Positions 1 to 13,128 of a stretch of 64,000 nucleotides of DNA are shown here, piece by piece. The translations under genes and the position numbers were made by a program. Every line of letters starts with the position of its first letter. Position 1 is the stretch's first letter. Source of the stretch: Choristoneura fumiferana (Eukaryota; Arthropoda; Insecta; Lepidoptera; Tortricidae); the NCBI RefSeq assembly GCF_025370935.1, contig NC_133494.1, positions 5,083,745 to 5,147,744 of the forward strand, written 5' to 3'. The notes under the pieces were generated by a model, which did not search any database, was not told the DNA's origin, and saw nothing but the letters and a program-made list of their open reading frames with translations.

Positions 1-1257
1 TTTAAATGAGAAAGAAAAAGTAAACATGTTTTGTTTCGAGTTTCGAACGACATTGGCGGTCGATTTGGCGGTGGCCCTGCTGCGCCCTCAGACGGTGAGC
101 AATAGGTTTGAGTTATGGTGTGCATTGTTTTAGCGGCGCAGATAAACTGTTTGTGGTGTCCGCGCATGCGTCTGGTGTACTGGCTGAGCTCGGAGCGCGG
201 CGTGACGCTGGACCGGCAGGGCGCCGCCGCCGGCTGCAGCGTGCTGGCCGCGAGACACCGCCCTCACCGTCGCCACTGACGACGTGAGTACCTCCCGCCA
301 CCAGACAGTGGACCTGTCATAGTGACTTCTCACTTATCCACTTCCGATATCCATAGGTACAGGGCTCGAACTTTGAGTGCGGATGACGTCAAAATTACGT
401 CATTTTGCATACAGGATGATATTTCAGGTGGTAAATACAAATTATCTTTATTTGTAATGGCTTTATCGAATTCGTCAATTTTATCATGGGACAAAATTTA
501 TGCGATTTCAGGATGGGCAGTTTTCCTTGTTAATGTCTTTCGAATTGTCATTTTCCATTTCGACACCTCCTACGTATACTGGTACAAGTGCATAATCATA
601 AATTTACAGGAGAGCTTTAAAGGTTCCAAAACTTGTAACTTTCTCATTTGATGATATAACTTTTCAAAATTTTGCATTGGTTCCAAAGAAAATATTTGCT
701 TTCTACCTGTATTCATGGAATTTTGAAATTTCTTATAGTTTTTGAGAAAATTGCAGATACACTACTATACGCGTATTTTACATCTTGTAGTTGTGCGGTA
801 TACTGAGCTAATTACCACTTGCTCCAGTATACGGCGTAATGCGTAGATTACTGATCTAACGATATTTTTATATTGTATATGAATTTTTAGATGAAATACT
901 TATATGGCTTGCAATGAACAATAAAACAGATGCTCTTTTTACCTTCATCTATTCATCATATCACTTGCATCAATATTCGCTAACATTAGCATGCCACTTG
1001 TACCAAATACCGCTAGTAATGTTTTAAACGTGCTATACAAAATACAGAAATATTCCTTTATAAAAAACCTCACTTGAAATATAAATGATTTATTAAGAAA
1101 AGTAATTGTATTAAGTGCTTTAAATTAATGGAAGCACATTCAATGGATTCGTATTCCTGTTCAAATGTGTACTCGTATTTATGTGAAAGGTTCCTCATGT
1201 GATACATATTCGCATCGCACCCATTTGTACATAACGGTTTAGCTTTTTGTGCCTCTT

Positions 1258-1385
1258 CAGGGTTCCGTACCCAAAGGGTATAAACGGAAACCCTACTTCT
1301 ATACTACTTTGCTGTCCGTCCGTCTGTCACCAGGCTGTATCTCATGAACCATGATAGTTAGACAGTTGAAATTTTCACAGATATG
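1258..1385. repeat. ggttccgtacc interspersed repeat in the TIR element
   Basis: This segment (ggttccgtacc, then ctgtccgtccgtctgtc) is shared with 12330-12420 inside the Helitron. The same repeat family thus occurs in two unrelated insertions. Confidence 0.6.
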
Positions 1386-1399
1386 TATAACTGTAGTCG

Positions 1400-1404
<5 letters not shown>

Positions 1405-1435
<31 letters not shown>
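1405..1435. repeat. AT dinucleotide microsatellite
   Basis: A pure (ta)n run inside the 2.4-kb TIR element. Confidence 0.9.
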
Positions 1436-1436
<1 letters not shown>

Positions 1437-1559
1437 CAAAAATAGAACAGAATAAATATTTAAGGGGCCCCCATACAACAAATGTATTTTTTTGCCATTT
1501 TTTTGCTAATCCTAATGAAGTTGTATAGATGGTATGGAACCCTTCGTGCGCGAGTCTGA

Positions 1560-1760
1560 TTAGCACTTTGCTTAAGCCAAGCTTTGACATGAAATATTGA
1601 GTCAAAATATCTTTATTCAATTTAGATTGTAACAAGCACTTATGAATGTCAAAAAAATCTACCACCGGTTCGAAAAACCTCTGTTGAGAAGAGTGCAAAA
1701 CCTAGGTATATTTTGTAAACAGATTTACAATCATATTTTAGTGATATCTATACATCACAA
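1560..1760. repeat. Retroposon tail family, copy inside the TIR element
   Basis: The sequence aaaatatctttattcaattt, then a taccaccggttcg segment and cctctgttgagaaga, matches the family seen at 3000-3195 and 27363-27590. It is common in moth introns. Confidence 0.6.
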
Positions 1761-2049
1761 GTATTAGCACAACTACATATTTAAAACAGTTCTCAATTCG
1801 CTATTTGGAGTAAGCACTCGCCAATGCGGATCGGAATTATTTCCAAATTTCCCTATCCATGATATAATCATTAATTTTAATAATACGCCTTATATATTAA
1901 TGTCTTCTTGACAATAGATTTAATTTTGTGTCTGTTTCTGAGTCTTGGGAAACTTCTATAACTTCATACGGTTTACCCGTTTTCGCCATATACATAGCCA
2001 GGTACCATTTCTTAGGTGTGTATAAAAAAATGTGTATAGGGGGTTATTA

Positions 2050-2246
2050 AAAACCTGTACTATACTTTAAACCACATTAGGGCTACTAATTACTAATATA
2101 ATCCAAGTAGAAAAATACTGTGATTCGAAAAAAAAGTTTTGCAGAAGTGAGTCGCAAGAAGACTTTCTAATTTCGATGTTTTCCCACTTATATCGTATTA
2201 GTAATCAGTAGCCCTAATATGGGTTACAGTATAGTACAGGATTTTT
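2050..2246. mobile_element. MITE nested in the 2.4-kb TIR element
   Basis: Arms of about 50 bp (cctgtactatac outward, gggctact inward) face each other at 2052-2102 and 2185-2243. Confidence 0.65.
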
Positions 2247-2999
2247 TTTTATCAACCTGTAGGTATATTGAAATTTACTGTTCTCATTTTAATTAAAGCA
2301 TGCATGCCTTCGCCTTCTTTTTTTGGGATGCTCAACTACCAGAATGCAATGTAATACTGCAATGTTATATTTATAGCACGCGTACATGTAGGTATAGCCG
2401 AGGAAACTGAATCACGTACTGGTACTGGGGTGGAACCGTTGTACTACCAATGTTATGTTGACATCCCATACATTTGCCAAAGAAATCATAGCGAAATAGA
2501 TCACGAAAAGGTTTCACATTGGATTTAGTTTTCCATGACTATCTATGAGAAATACGGCAATTGTGGTCTTGCCCTCCGCAATTGTCAGACCAAAACATGT
2601 TTTTTTTATATATACTATCAAATTATGTATTCGTAGAACAGTTTAAACGGTCCGCACGCAGCGACGGCTAGCGCGTACACTGAGGAACCTGCCAGTTACA
2701 CTGGACTTCCCCGGCCCCGCGACAATATCGGTGCCGCGTACAGTGGTGCATGTCGGTTGCCTCAGTATACGTTGTACCGATTAGCAAAACGGTGTTAGAT
2801 GCATTCATATACGTCACTTTATTTCCAAAACTAATAGGAATATCCGTGGAAATTTTTTGTGTAGGTAAATAAGGAAATATTAATCACAAATTGCAAAAAA
2901 CTAAAAATCAGAAATTTGTCACTTGTACCAGTATACGTAGGAGGTGTCGATTTGTACTCAATGATAGTAAATCGACTTGAAGTACAGCTTTTCCGCATT

Positions 3000-3195
3000 A
3001 GCGATCCCTTCAAATAGCGAACCTACTGTGTTAAAAATAAAGTTGTGTTAAATACTTGTGATTTATAAGTATCATTTAATAATATTGTAAATCTGTTTAA
3101 AAAAATATACCTCATTGAGTTTCTTGCCGGATTCTTCTCAACAGAGGTTTTAGCCTAAATTGAATAAATATATTTTGACTATGACTTTGACTTTG
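3000..3195 (+). repeat. Retroposon 3' tail with tttgac repeats before VPS11 exon 7 (contig 1)
   Basis: The copy ends in attttgactatgactttgac 24 bp before the exon 7 acceptor. It is an internally deleted version of the copy at 27363-27590. Confidence 0.6.
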
Positions 3196-5330
3196 CTTAA
3201 TATATCTCATATTTTTAGGCGATATTCTGCTACACGACCGAAGGCCGCGGCCCCTGCTACGCGATAGAAGGCGAAAAAGTCCGTCTCGACTGGTTCCGAA
3301 GCTACCTCGTCATCACAACCAACGAGACTCCGAAAAATAGCGCTTCAACCAGCACCACGCCTGCACCCAAATCTCACCACATAACTATATTAGACATACA
3401 AAACAAATTCATAGTGTTCTCGAAAACCTTCGAAGAAATAGACGCAGTGCTAACAGAATGGGGCTCGTTTTATATCCTAACTAAAAAGAAGGAAATGATT
3501 TATTTGGACGAGAAAGATCTCCATTCGAAGCTCTGGTTGCTGTTTAAGAAGAATTTGTATGATGTGGCCATCAGGATAGCGAGCATGCAGCATTACGACG
3601 CCGAAGGGTTGACGGAGATTTATAAGCAGTATGGAGATCATTTGTATAGCAAGGTAATAGACAATTACAAGCGAGATCACGAGTCACTTCCGTATCGTAC
3701 TTAATGAGCAAAAAATACAAACCTAGCTCTAAGTAGACCATAGAAATAATAATTAGAGAAATAGAGTGAAAAACTCGCTCCTTTCTTTTTTAATTTTAGA
3801 AAAAAAAAAATAACTATCTTAGTTTATTATTATTGAAAAAAACCAGATACTGTTACTTGTGATTATGATAGATATATGTACAGCATGTATTTTTGACACA
3901 ACTACAAACTTTAAGGGCAGTTAGTGAAGGCCCTATTTAATAATCACACTTTATTATGTTTTAGTAAATAAATTATTATTTTCCTTATAAAATATAAATT
4001 AGCACGAAATATATCACTACGTGATATTGTTTTGTTTTTATTCAAAACGACACACTTGTTGACGTGACAGAACGCTTCTCTCGTATCAAATTAATGTATG
4101 CATTACATTGCTGCTCGAAAAAAAAAATAAAAAAAAAATTACGCTCTGGTAGTTAATTCTAAATTAACATTTTGTTTTAATATCGGTTCACAGCACTTAA
4201 AGCTGCGTCTGGTTACTGTTTGAGACTATATCAACAATACACGCTGTATACAGATATTGCTGGCACATAGTACTGCACTAATAAATTAATGTACCTTCTT
4301 CACAGGGTGATTTAAAAGGGGCCATAGAGCAATACGTGAAAACGATAGGCTGGCTAGAGACCTCCTATGTCATCCGAAAATATCTGGAGTCCCGCCATTT
4401 GGAGCCTCTAGTTCTGTACCTAGAGGAACTCCACAAGAAGGGGGGCGCCACCGAAGACCACACGACGTTGTTACTGACCTGCTATGTGAAGATCGATCAG
4501 CACGACCAGCAGGGGAAGCTTAAAGAGTTCATCAACTCCAAGGATAAAGTCATCGAGTTTGATGTTGATGTTGCTATAAAGGTATAGTACGCCCGACAAG
4601 CCGCTTTATCTAGTTTCACGTTGAAAACCATATTAGCCCAGTGGCACACGGCGGCCACGCCGTGCAAAATACGCGTTCTTGAATCTACATACGCACGACG
4701 ACGTCTGTACACGCGTCAATGTGTGCGTAAGATACACACGGCTGAGGCTGACTATCGCAAAACCCTAGTACTATAAGTACGACCAATGACATCTAAAGGT
4801 ACTTATAATATGTAAGTATGGCTTAGATATGTGCAAATAAATGTAATCGTTAATCTTACCTATTTATTTAAACCTACTTAAAATGTGTATTTTAGCATTA
4901 TTATTTTAATTACAATAGATATACGACTACAAACTTAAACGAATTATTCGGTATGTAGTTATAGGTAGATTCATTGACGATGACGCGTGCCTTGGTTCTT
5001 ATTACAATGTCATTAATGTCTAATTTTGACAAAATCACGCGTCTTCGTGGTTGGCAGTTAGTTGGTAGGTATATTTCATGTATTAATCGCGATAATTTCA
5101 GAAATCATTATTTATTTATAAAAGGAAGTACTAGGTAAGATACCGTTACCATTTCGCAAAATTATTGCTCCTGAACTTAGTGCCGTGCGGCGGACATACA
5201 TCGCGTTGCGCGCCCGACTGCTTTCCTGCAGTTTTCCTGCAATCTGCGCTTGAGGGGTGGGTAACTCGAACCGGTGCGGGGCGGAGCGTGGCCATTCTGT
5301 ACGTTAGTACTATTTAATTATATTCTGTGC

Positions 5331-5545
5331 CAGTGGTTAAAGAACCTCCCTATGAAGCTTGAGGTCCCGGGTTCGATCCCCGGCCGTGGTAGATATTTGT
5401 ATGAAAAATACGAATGTTTGTTTGGATGTTTAATATGTATTTAAGATTATCCGTTGCCTAGTATCCATGGTAAGACCTTTGTTAGGTTGGGACTAGGTCA
5501 ATGGTGTCAATTGTCCCATGATATTTAATCATTACTTATTTTAAC
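5331..5545 (+). mobile_element. tRNA-derived SINE in VPS11 intron 8 (contig 1)
   Basis: The segment gaggtcccgggttcgatccc contains a Pol III box B, followed by a conserved SINE body (atttgtatgaaaaatacg) and a tttgac tail just upstream of exon 9. The A box region is partial. Confidence 0.65.
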
Positions 5546-6206
5546 TGTTGAATAAAGCCTGCCTAAATTGAATAAAGATATTTTGACTTTGACTTTGACT
5601 TTGTTCAGGTGGTCCGACAAGTGAGTATAGACGACGCTTTGTCCCTTGCGGCGAACCATAAGCGGCACGACTGGTATCTGAAGCTCATGATTGAAGACAA
5701 GAAGGCATACGCCGAAGCGCTGGAGTACTTGGCCGACCTCGAGTTTGAAGACGCCGATGCTCATATGAAGACCTATGGGCTAAAGCTGATACAGCATCTG
5801 CCTAAGGAGAGCACTAAATTTCTTATAGGTAAGCGTTTTACGTATTTGAATACAAGGTACTGTGAGACATACTTTATTGGGTACCCACATTCCTGGGTAA
5901 CAAAAAAAATCCTCCTCCTTGTGTCGTTCTTCAGTAATGAGCAGCGCCCGGAATTTTTGCGGCATTTTCGATCTGGCATAGTGACTTCTCACTTGAACTA
6001 AAAGAATTTCCTTGCTCACCCGCGACCTTACGATAGCTAAGCTTATGCAAAATATGCGTGTTCATGCAGTTCATCCGCCTCCACACTGTAAGAACACACA
6101 CAATCACACAAACCCATCTATCACCACCAGCAAACTACACTGACGCGTTTCGAACTCAACCAAAGCTCATCTTCAGAGTGACACAACCGTACACCATGCT
6201 ACCAGT

Positions 6207-6566
6207 TGCTAGACTTCTCACTTATCGACCTCCGATATTCAAGATCGATATATCGATACACAACATGTTAAAAAAGATTAACAGTAGAGGTCAACAATAG
6301 ACGGTTTTATCGTTAAAGAGTGATCTCTTCCAATTAACTTTTGAGCAGTCGAAATTGTTGTATAGACTTAAATATGGATGATACAATGAAAACAATGAAT
6401 AGTTAACAATTTGTAATTAATAATTAATTTTATATTTAAAGTCTGTTGTGGTGCTAATAAGTATTCCATTAGTGTCTTTATAGAATATATTACGATTATT
6501 ATTTTACAATAACAAATCATTTCATTATCGATATCATTTAGGTAGAGTCGATAAGTGAGAAGTCAC
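6207..6566. mobile_element. MITE in VPS11 intron 9 (contig 1)
   Basis: Terminal inverted repeats gacttctcacttatcgac face each other at both ends around an AT-rich interior. Related ends occur at about 330 and 5975. The contig 2 counterpart is 24558-24876. Confidence 0.6.
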
Positions 6567-7883
6567 TATGACAGATCAAAAATGCCGCAAAAGTTCCGGA
6601 CTCTGGTAATGAGGGTGAAGTCCGCCCTTTTGCATCACTTTCTCTCGCACTAACTTTTTCCATCTGCGTATTTAGTTAGTCATAATATATAATTAGAAAC
6701 TATTCGATGCGTATTTTCTTTTGTCAATTGAACAAAAAAGGACAATGTTTAAGCCCGGTAAAGTTCAGGAGTTGGGGCGTGACGTCACTTCTTAGTAAAA
6801 AGTGTACATAAATGTGATCTCACACGGAACTATAACCAGCTATATGTCCATATTTTTTGGTGATTTAACTGACGGACTTATAATAAGTAATTTAGGAATG
6901 TTGCCTACTCACACTAACACTTGTGACTAGCATATCCACACATAAATTTTTTGTAATGAAGATAAGGGTAGTTTTTCGCCGCCGTCGGACGCGCCGAGCA
7001 GCCGCGAGAACACAGCGCAGTTACGATCGGCTTTCCATTGGAGCTCACTTTGCGAAAGAACCACGGATTGGGTCGAATATTTTCTATAAAACATTTTTAA
7101 CTTGTTTTTGTATGATTATAAAAATAAAAGTAAAACAGTTCTGTATTAAACATAATGACATGTAATAATAGTTTTTGTAATAGAATGGCCAATGTCGTTG
7201 TTTCTACAAAAGCGGTTCACTAGGCTCTAACTAAAGTTTACACTATAAAATAGAATTATTTATAATTATATCTAACACAGTACAATGTAAAACTACTTTT
7301 CATTAAATTAAGTCACGAGGGCGGCAAGTCTTAAGTATACATGGTGGGAAAATTTTGACGCCGCCTCACGGAAAGTGATAGGAAAATTCATTCAAAGCAA
7401 ACGTTCCTTTATTTTAAGATGATACAAAACTGAATTAAACTATTTTTTTTTACGTTTAGTTAGATAAAAAGAAAGTTTACATGGAATAATCTGCCTTTCA
7501 ATTTATTTACCATATTTCTTAGAGAGATTTGATTCTTATGATTAACCCTATCGATTTATGCCATTTTTTAAATTATTATTTATGGCATAAGTAATGACTG
7601 TTTTTTTTGTTTTTTAATCGTTTGCATCCCCGGGTGTGGCAAATGTATTTTCAAATATCTTTGAATACAGTTTTGTTTCTTATTAAAAATAATAAAATGT
7701 TTCCTTTCAGTTAATTTTCCTAACTACACATTCTTTGCAAGTGGCGTTAAAAATATCCACCCTGTATAAAGCATTTTTTTTTTTAAATTAACAGCTACAC
7801 AGTAACAAACAATAAAAAGAAAGGGCGTCGCCAAGACAGGGAGAGGCAGCTGACCTCCCACATATTCCGACTGCTTTCCACTG

Positions 7884-8021
7884 TACAGTCGCCATCAGAT
7901 ATTTCAGAGCGGTCAAGGTGGTCAAAAATATCGGTATGCACTCTATTATTAAGGTATTAGAGTTCATATATCGATATTTTTGACCACGTTGGCCGCTCCG
8001 AAATATCTGATGCCAAATGTA
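7884..8021. mobile_element. TACAGTC-ended MITE, gccatcagatattt family (contig 1)
   Basis: Long imperfect arms (gccatcagatatttcagagc and its complement) surround a short loop, with ta at both ends. It is 28 bp upstream of sequence leading to the insulin-like gene 3' side. Other members are at 22738-22876 and 41788-41884. Confidence 0.7.
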
Positions 8022-8648
8022 CTTACAATGAGGGCTATCGCGTATGAATTCGCCGCTAGAGGCGCTAGTGTTGCGTGAGGTCTCCGAAATGTCAAATTCA
8101 TAGTTTTTGGGTGAGCTACGCGGGTTAATTTATAATTAGAATAATTTTGTGAATATTTTGCATTACTTGAATTAATTATGGCAATTATGCGATAAGGGCA
8201 ATGAATGTCTATGTTTTGAGACAGTTTTGTCTTTCGAAAACTTTTGTCCTCCCTTTTTTCCGAACAAAACAGGACTACGCAAGACTGTCGTTGCTCTATA
8301 TTTTTATGGTACCTACGGTTTTAAGATGTATTAAATATAATTTAATCTAAACATTGTTTTCACGCCCGTAATAACAGACTTTGAAAGCCACACTTAAAAA
8401 CCTCACGCAACAGTGGCGCCATCTAGTAAGACAAAAAACGATAGCCCCATCAACCATCGCTTGACGACGCCCTTGACAAAAGGTTACTTACAATAATTGA
8501 CACACAGAAGCGAGATTGGTTACGGAGCGGAAACGAAACATTTTGTATTATTCCAACTTGTTTGAACCCGTTCACACTGAATTTGTGCCGCAGCGCTTCT
8601 CTGCTCCGCCAGTGCATCTGTGTACATGTCATCCCACCGCTATACACT

Positions 8649-8972
8649 TCAATCTTTAAACGAATCGCAATAGCTAAGCATGGTGTCGAGGGTACAAGCG
8701 TGGACGCAGCAATCCTCCGTAATAGTTTCGTAACGTTTACCACGCGCTTTTAAACCCAACGCCCGTTTCGTTGCCATCCAATAAGGGTGTTCGTAACCTT
8801 TCAGTATAGTACTGTACACGCCGATCGAGGATCTCTTGGGGTTTTGCAAACTGCATACAGCGGCTATAGTGTCAGCCAATCGCCTCCCGCAATAGTGCCG
8901 CGGCTCGTCCTTTGTTACCGATTGTCCATGACAGATGGCGCTAACAATGATTAGTAGCAAAAACGACTGCAT
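8649..8972 (-). CDS. Insulin-like peptide precursor (bombyxin family), contig 1 copy
   Basis: The encoded 107-residue protein is identical to that at 21747-22070, with the same signal peptide, B chain, dibasic sites and A chain. It is again antisense in VPS11 intron 9, here on the minus strand. The flanking promoter is the same apart from minor changes. Residue-for-residue identity next to indel-rich VPS11 exons on the same contig suggests a second haplotype or a very recent duplicate. Confidence 0.92.
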   Translation of the reverse strand: MQSFLLLIIVSAICHGQSVTKDEPRHYCGRRLADTIAAVCSLQNPKRSSIGVYSTILKGYEHPYWMATKRALGLKARGKRYETITEDCCVHACTLDTMLSYCDSFKD

Positions 8973-9006
8973 CGTACCGATTTGAATTGTTGTGTTGGTA
9001 ATGAGG

Positions 9007-9035
9007 CTGAATAGCGATTGCTCTGATGTTTTATA
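9007..9035 (-). promoter_or_regulatory. Core promoter of the insulin-like gene (contig 1)
   Basis: This is the mirror copy of the contig 2 promoter, with TATAAAA at 9029-9035 on the minus strand, an initiator about 25 bp downstream, and the start codon at 8972. Confidence 0.6.
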
Positions 9036-9289
9036 GGGGTGGGCTCATGAATATTCATAGTCTTTGGGTTGGGTTCGCTCACGTAGAATACGTAGGAATT
9101 ATTAAATATTCTGTATGTGCGAATATATGTATGAGTTACCAGCCTTTGCTCGCGGGTTCGCACGAGCAATCAATTAGATCTAGTACTTGAATGAAATTCG
9201 AGATTTTACTGAATTCCAATGGGAAAAAGAAATTACCACGAGGTAATTCATTAACGAGCCACGAGGTCTTCATTAACGATGCATAAACA

Positions 9290-9425
9290 CCCGCGCCGAA
9301 TTTCATGTCTAATCCTACGTCTGACTATCTACATACAAATTTTATCCAAATTCATCCAGCCGTTTGGCGTGAAGAACTAACAAACACACAAACACAAAGT
9401 TTCGTTTTTATAATATTAGTGGGGT
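9290..9425. repeat. Retroposon-end fragment near the insulin-like gene (contig 1)
   Basis: The segment (attcatccagccgtttggcg, then tataatattagtggggt) is a common moth repeat end. The contig 2 copy is at about 21290-21430. Confidence 0.5.
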
Positions 9426-9533
9426 AACAAATACAATGAAGTAAAAATAAGTTTCTGTTAAAAAAAACATTTTTAAATCAAGCTTTTTTTGCTAAACTGT
9501 ACTTGTTGTTGTCTGTACAGTACGATTACTTGG

Positions 9534-9711
9534 AGTTAACACTTGACAGATGGGCGTGCCTTCAGTCAATTTTCAACTTTGACGTCATACAAATAAAATA
9601 GTTTTTACATAATCTGTAAACGTGGGTAGCGGTATACTAAAAATGGCTTTATTTGTATGACGTCAAAGTTGAAAATTGACTGAAGGCACGCCCATCTGTC
9701 AAGTGTTAACT
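9534..9711. mobile_element. Palindromic MITE, agttaacacttgac family (contig 1)
   Basis: Arms of about 65 bp are almost perfect inverted copies (agttaacacttgacagatgg outward). Counterparts are at 21005-21182 and 48790-48980. Confidence 0.8.
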
Positions 9712-10008
9712 CGAATTAATCAAACTGTACTTGCATTATCATTTAAACTGCATATCCGTACCAAGTTTCAAGTCTGTACTATTAACCATTGAAGAGTTCC
9801 CTACTGCGGAGACGATCCTGTCACGACCACCATGATGTCACTAGCAGATTATTGTATTGTCCCCAAATTTACATAAGTATGTCAAAGTTCAAGTCAATTG
9901 AACCGCTGGAAGTGGGTCAAATTTAGCTTCCAAGATTTCCTTATTAGGTTTTTCCAACTATTTCTACTGGCTTATATTCAAACCTCCTTAGTTCTAAAAA
10001 CAAATAGG

Positions 10009-10136
10009 TACAGTCGATGTCAAAGATATCTATACACTTTAGTACCTTGTCACTGTATGCCATCTGACAATTTTATACAAAAGTTCAAACACGAAGTGAC
10101 AGCGACAAGGTAAAGATATATTTGTCCTCGACAGTA
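10009..10136. mobile_element. TACAGTC-ended MITE, cgatgtcaaagatat family (contig 1)
   Basis: Ends are tacagtcgatgtc and ctcgacagta with imperfect arms. Counterparts are at 20533-20661 and about 49288-49414. Confidence 0.6.
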
Positions 10137-11093
10137 CAACCAGACGGAGAGCGCCGTTTTCATCTATATAATATTAGTTAAGTTTAGAGGTGACGTCCTT
10201 CCCAGTCATATGTGATTTGCTCAATGAGTGGAAATTTCAATGCGTAGGGGTTTAGAATTATTAATAGGTAAAGGTGTATTTTGAATGAATTACCTCCCGG
10301 TAAATTCCCCGTTGACGTCAGAATTAATTTATCTAAAAATGAACTATTCTCGTATATTAATTTATTCCGGGATCTCTAAAACGTCGCTATCGATCCAATT
10401 TGGTTTGCGGGGACACAAAACACAGATAGTTCAGAAATCAATCTCCATACAAGTGCGCTCGAGCAACGCACACATAGACATTGCTCACGGACACGTTATC
10501 TCGGACCGGTTGGGACCAGTGCGAGCGCGAGTGCCATCCGCTTGAAACACGTTTTTGTGCAATAATGGAGCAACAAAAAAAAGTTATTATAACTGTTCAG
10601 TGGACGGTTGTTTAAATTAAATAATCGTGAATTTCGCCAGTATCGAAATCGTCGAAAGATATTTTCTGTGACAAATTTATGGTATAACAATGACATTAAA
10701 ATTAAAATATTTTAGTTATTAATTTATATTTCCATTCTTCCCGTTTTATTCTCAACAATAAATCAAACAACGAGTGCCACTACCACGATAGTTTTTTGGT
10801 GCATAAGCCATATATAGTTGACAACCATAGAGCGACTGCCGAGCGTAGGTATGAAAAGCGAAGTACATACAGAAAATTGACTTCTGAACTATCTGTGTTT
10901 TGTGGTGGGGATTTGTGGAGCCAACAATAGATCTAGCTTGATCTTATCGTATTTTTGGGAAAACGCGTGTATTAGAGTTTTAAATGGATACAAGTTATGC
11001 GATAGACAGAGAAGCATAAAGTAGGATTGATTTTTACGCATAATCTTCCTTTTAAAATCCTCAAAATTTCAAATCTTGATGTGGGATTCAATC

Positions 11094-11323
11094 AGGACTC
11101 GCACCTCTGAGTTTTTGAAAATTAATGATCGAAATTACATTTCAAATTTACCACGAGCTTTACGGCGAAGAAATACATCGTGAGGAAACCTGCTCAGACC
11201 TACGAAGCAAATCAATGGTGTGTATGAAGTTTCCAAATCCGCACTGGGCTCGGGTGGGTACGATGGCCCAAGCCAAGAAGAAGATCTGAGAAGAGTTTTG
11301 TGCCCAGCAGTATATACGTATAT
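11094..11323 (+). mobile_element. 5'-truncated tRNA SINE (contig 1)
   Basis: The body matches the SINE at 44061-44447 from gactcgcacctctgag to the gcccagcag end. The tRNA-like head is missing. It is followed by a cat trinucleotide run. Copies of this truncated element are at 19410-19610 and 50375-50595. Confidence 0.75.
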
Positions 11324-11897
11324 TCATCATCATCATCATCATCAGCCGGAAGACGTCCACTGCTGAACAAAGGCTTCCCCTTAGAACGCCACAATGAACG
11401 ACAACTCGCCACTTGCATCTACCGGATATAATAATAAAGTTTAATTTACACACATTCGGTACAGAGTACACGCATAATTCTAAAATAAAAATGAAGTCAA
11501 ATAAAAATTATGAATTAAAAACTAATTACTACAACAAATAGGGAGTATTACTGCAATGTTCTGCCGTCAGAATGCAGCACTAGCACAAACAGTAAACAGA
11601 TTTTTTAATGTCTTAACACACAATGTCCATAGGATGCCATAATATGATATTATTTCAATAACATTTTAGAAAAAATAGCTCTGTCACTACATCCATGTAA
11701 ATTCATGTTATTTTGTTACTAATGAATATTAAAGTTTTCATGATCCGTCACGGCCACAAACTTTAAAGAGAACTGACGTTGTCATGACGGTTTGTGCTAA
11801 TGTCGCCCCCTGCGCAGAGTTTCGCGGAATATTCCCTATTACAACATGGAAGGGGATTTTTAGGTTATTTTTTTTAATATATATATTTATTAAGTTA

Positions 11898-13095
11898 CTA
11901 GCTTTTGCCCGCGACTTCGTCCGCGTGGAATAGTAACTTTGGAAAGTATTTAATTTATTTAGGGTACCTATTTGCCAATAATAGCACATAGAAACTTCTA
12001 CGGTTTACTGAAAATAACCTATTTTAATACATTGCTTTATATCTAAACTATTTTTTTGTTCTTCCATTCTTTTGGTAAAACATAAGTATTTCTACCCTGC
12101 CAACACCAAAAGGACTAATTCTTCATAGTGAGCTCTTGACATCTTACGTCCTGTATTGTAAGTTAGGAGGGTAGGATTATAATTAAGACGGCATTCTTAC
12201 TAAGCATTGCTACACATATTTCTATACTTATAGTAAATTTGTTTGGAATTCCTTACGAACTTTCATCCGCATATTTTCAAGTAGGTATGAAAATGACGAA
12301 ATTTGAAAAGAGCCGAACAAATGTTTTTTAGGGTTCCGTACCTCAAAAGGAAAAAATGGAACTCTTATAGGATGACTTTGCTGTCCGTCCGTCCGTCTGT
12401 CTGTCAAGACCCTTTATCCCGTAAACATAGTTATAGGGTACTTTCGGCTGTCCTAGAAACTTGAAATTTTGTATAAAGGAAGCTCTTATAGCAAATTTTA
12501 TTCCCTTTATAGCAATAAGTAAGAAAAATCTGAAAATCATAATTTTTCATGTCAGACTGTCTATGTTAATAAGCTTGTAAAATGACCCATATTGCGTACA
12601 TTTTGCTTATGAGCTTGGCTCTGCTAACACTTGATATTCATAAATACCTATGCACGGAACCCTTGACGCGCGAGTTCGAGTCGATTTTAACCGGTTTTAA
12701 GAAGAAGAAGAATTTAAAAAAACGCTCGAACAATTATTTATCTCTTATCACGTGCCCAAATACCAAGTTTCATAAAGAAACATCGATTTATCTTCGATAA
12801 TGACGACCTTCCATATGAGCTTTCATCCCCTATTTTCATCCCCTCACAGGTCGAATTTTCAAAAAAGCTAAAACACATACCGACTTATTTCTTATTAAGT
12901 GCCTAAATGCCAAGTTTCATGGTTTTATTTCCAACAGCGACGAACTTCCACCATATAAACTTTCACCCCCTATTTCAACCCCTTAAAGCCTTTTTTTCGC
13001 GATAAAAGATAGCCTATGTTCTTTCCCATGGTCTATTCTATCTTTGTACCAAATTTCATCCAAATCGGTTCAGCGGTTTTTGCGCGTGAAGCGTA

Positions 13096-13128
<33 letters not shown>

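Larger units (their letters stand above)
561..2949. mobile_element. 2.4-kb terminal-inverted-repeat transposon (contig 1 only)
   Basis: The 30-bp terminal repeats are perfect (561-590 and 2920-2949, starting cgacacctcctacg) and flanked by attt on both sides. The empty site with a single attt is at 27642-27645 in contig 2. Copies of a ccagtatacg-like octamer recur near both ends (about 795, 825, 2665, 2690, 2740, 2760). No transposase ORF was found, so it is non-autonomous. Superfamily is unassigned; a 4-bp duplication is the most direct reading. Confidence 0.85.

Noticed and set aside
1375..1698. ORF rich in Ile-Tyr
   Set aside because: It reads the AT microsatellite and a retroposon tail.
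5525..5764. Minus-strand ORF conserved at 25131-25370
   Set aside because: It is antisense to VPS11 exon 9 and the tttgac repeat.
11160..11471. 103-residue ORF conserved at 19233-19544
   Set aside because: Both are the same SINE and trinucleotide-repeat DNA duplicated by the block copy; it is antisense to the SINE.
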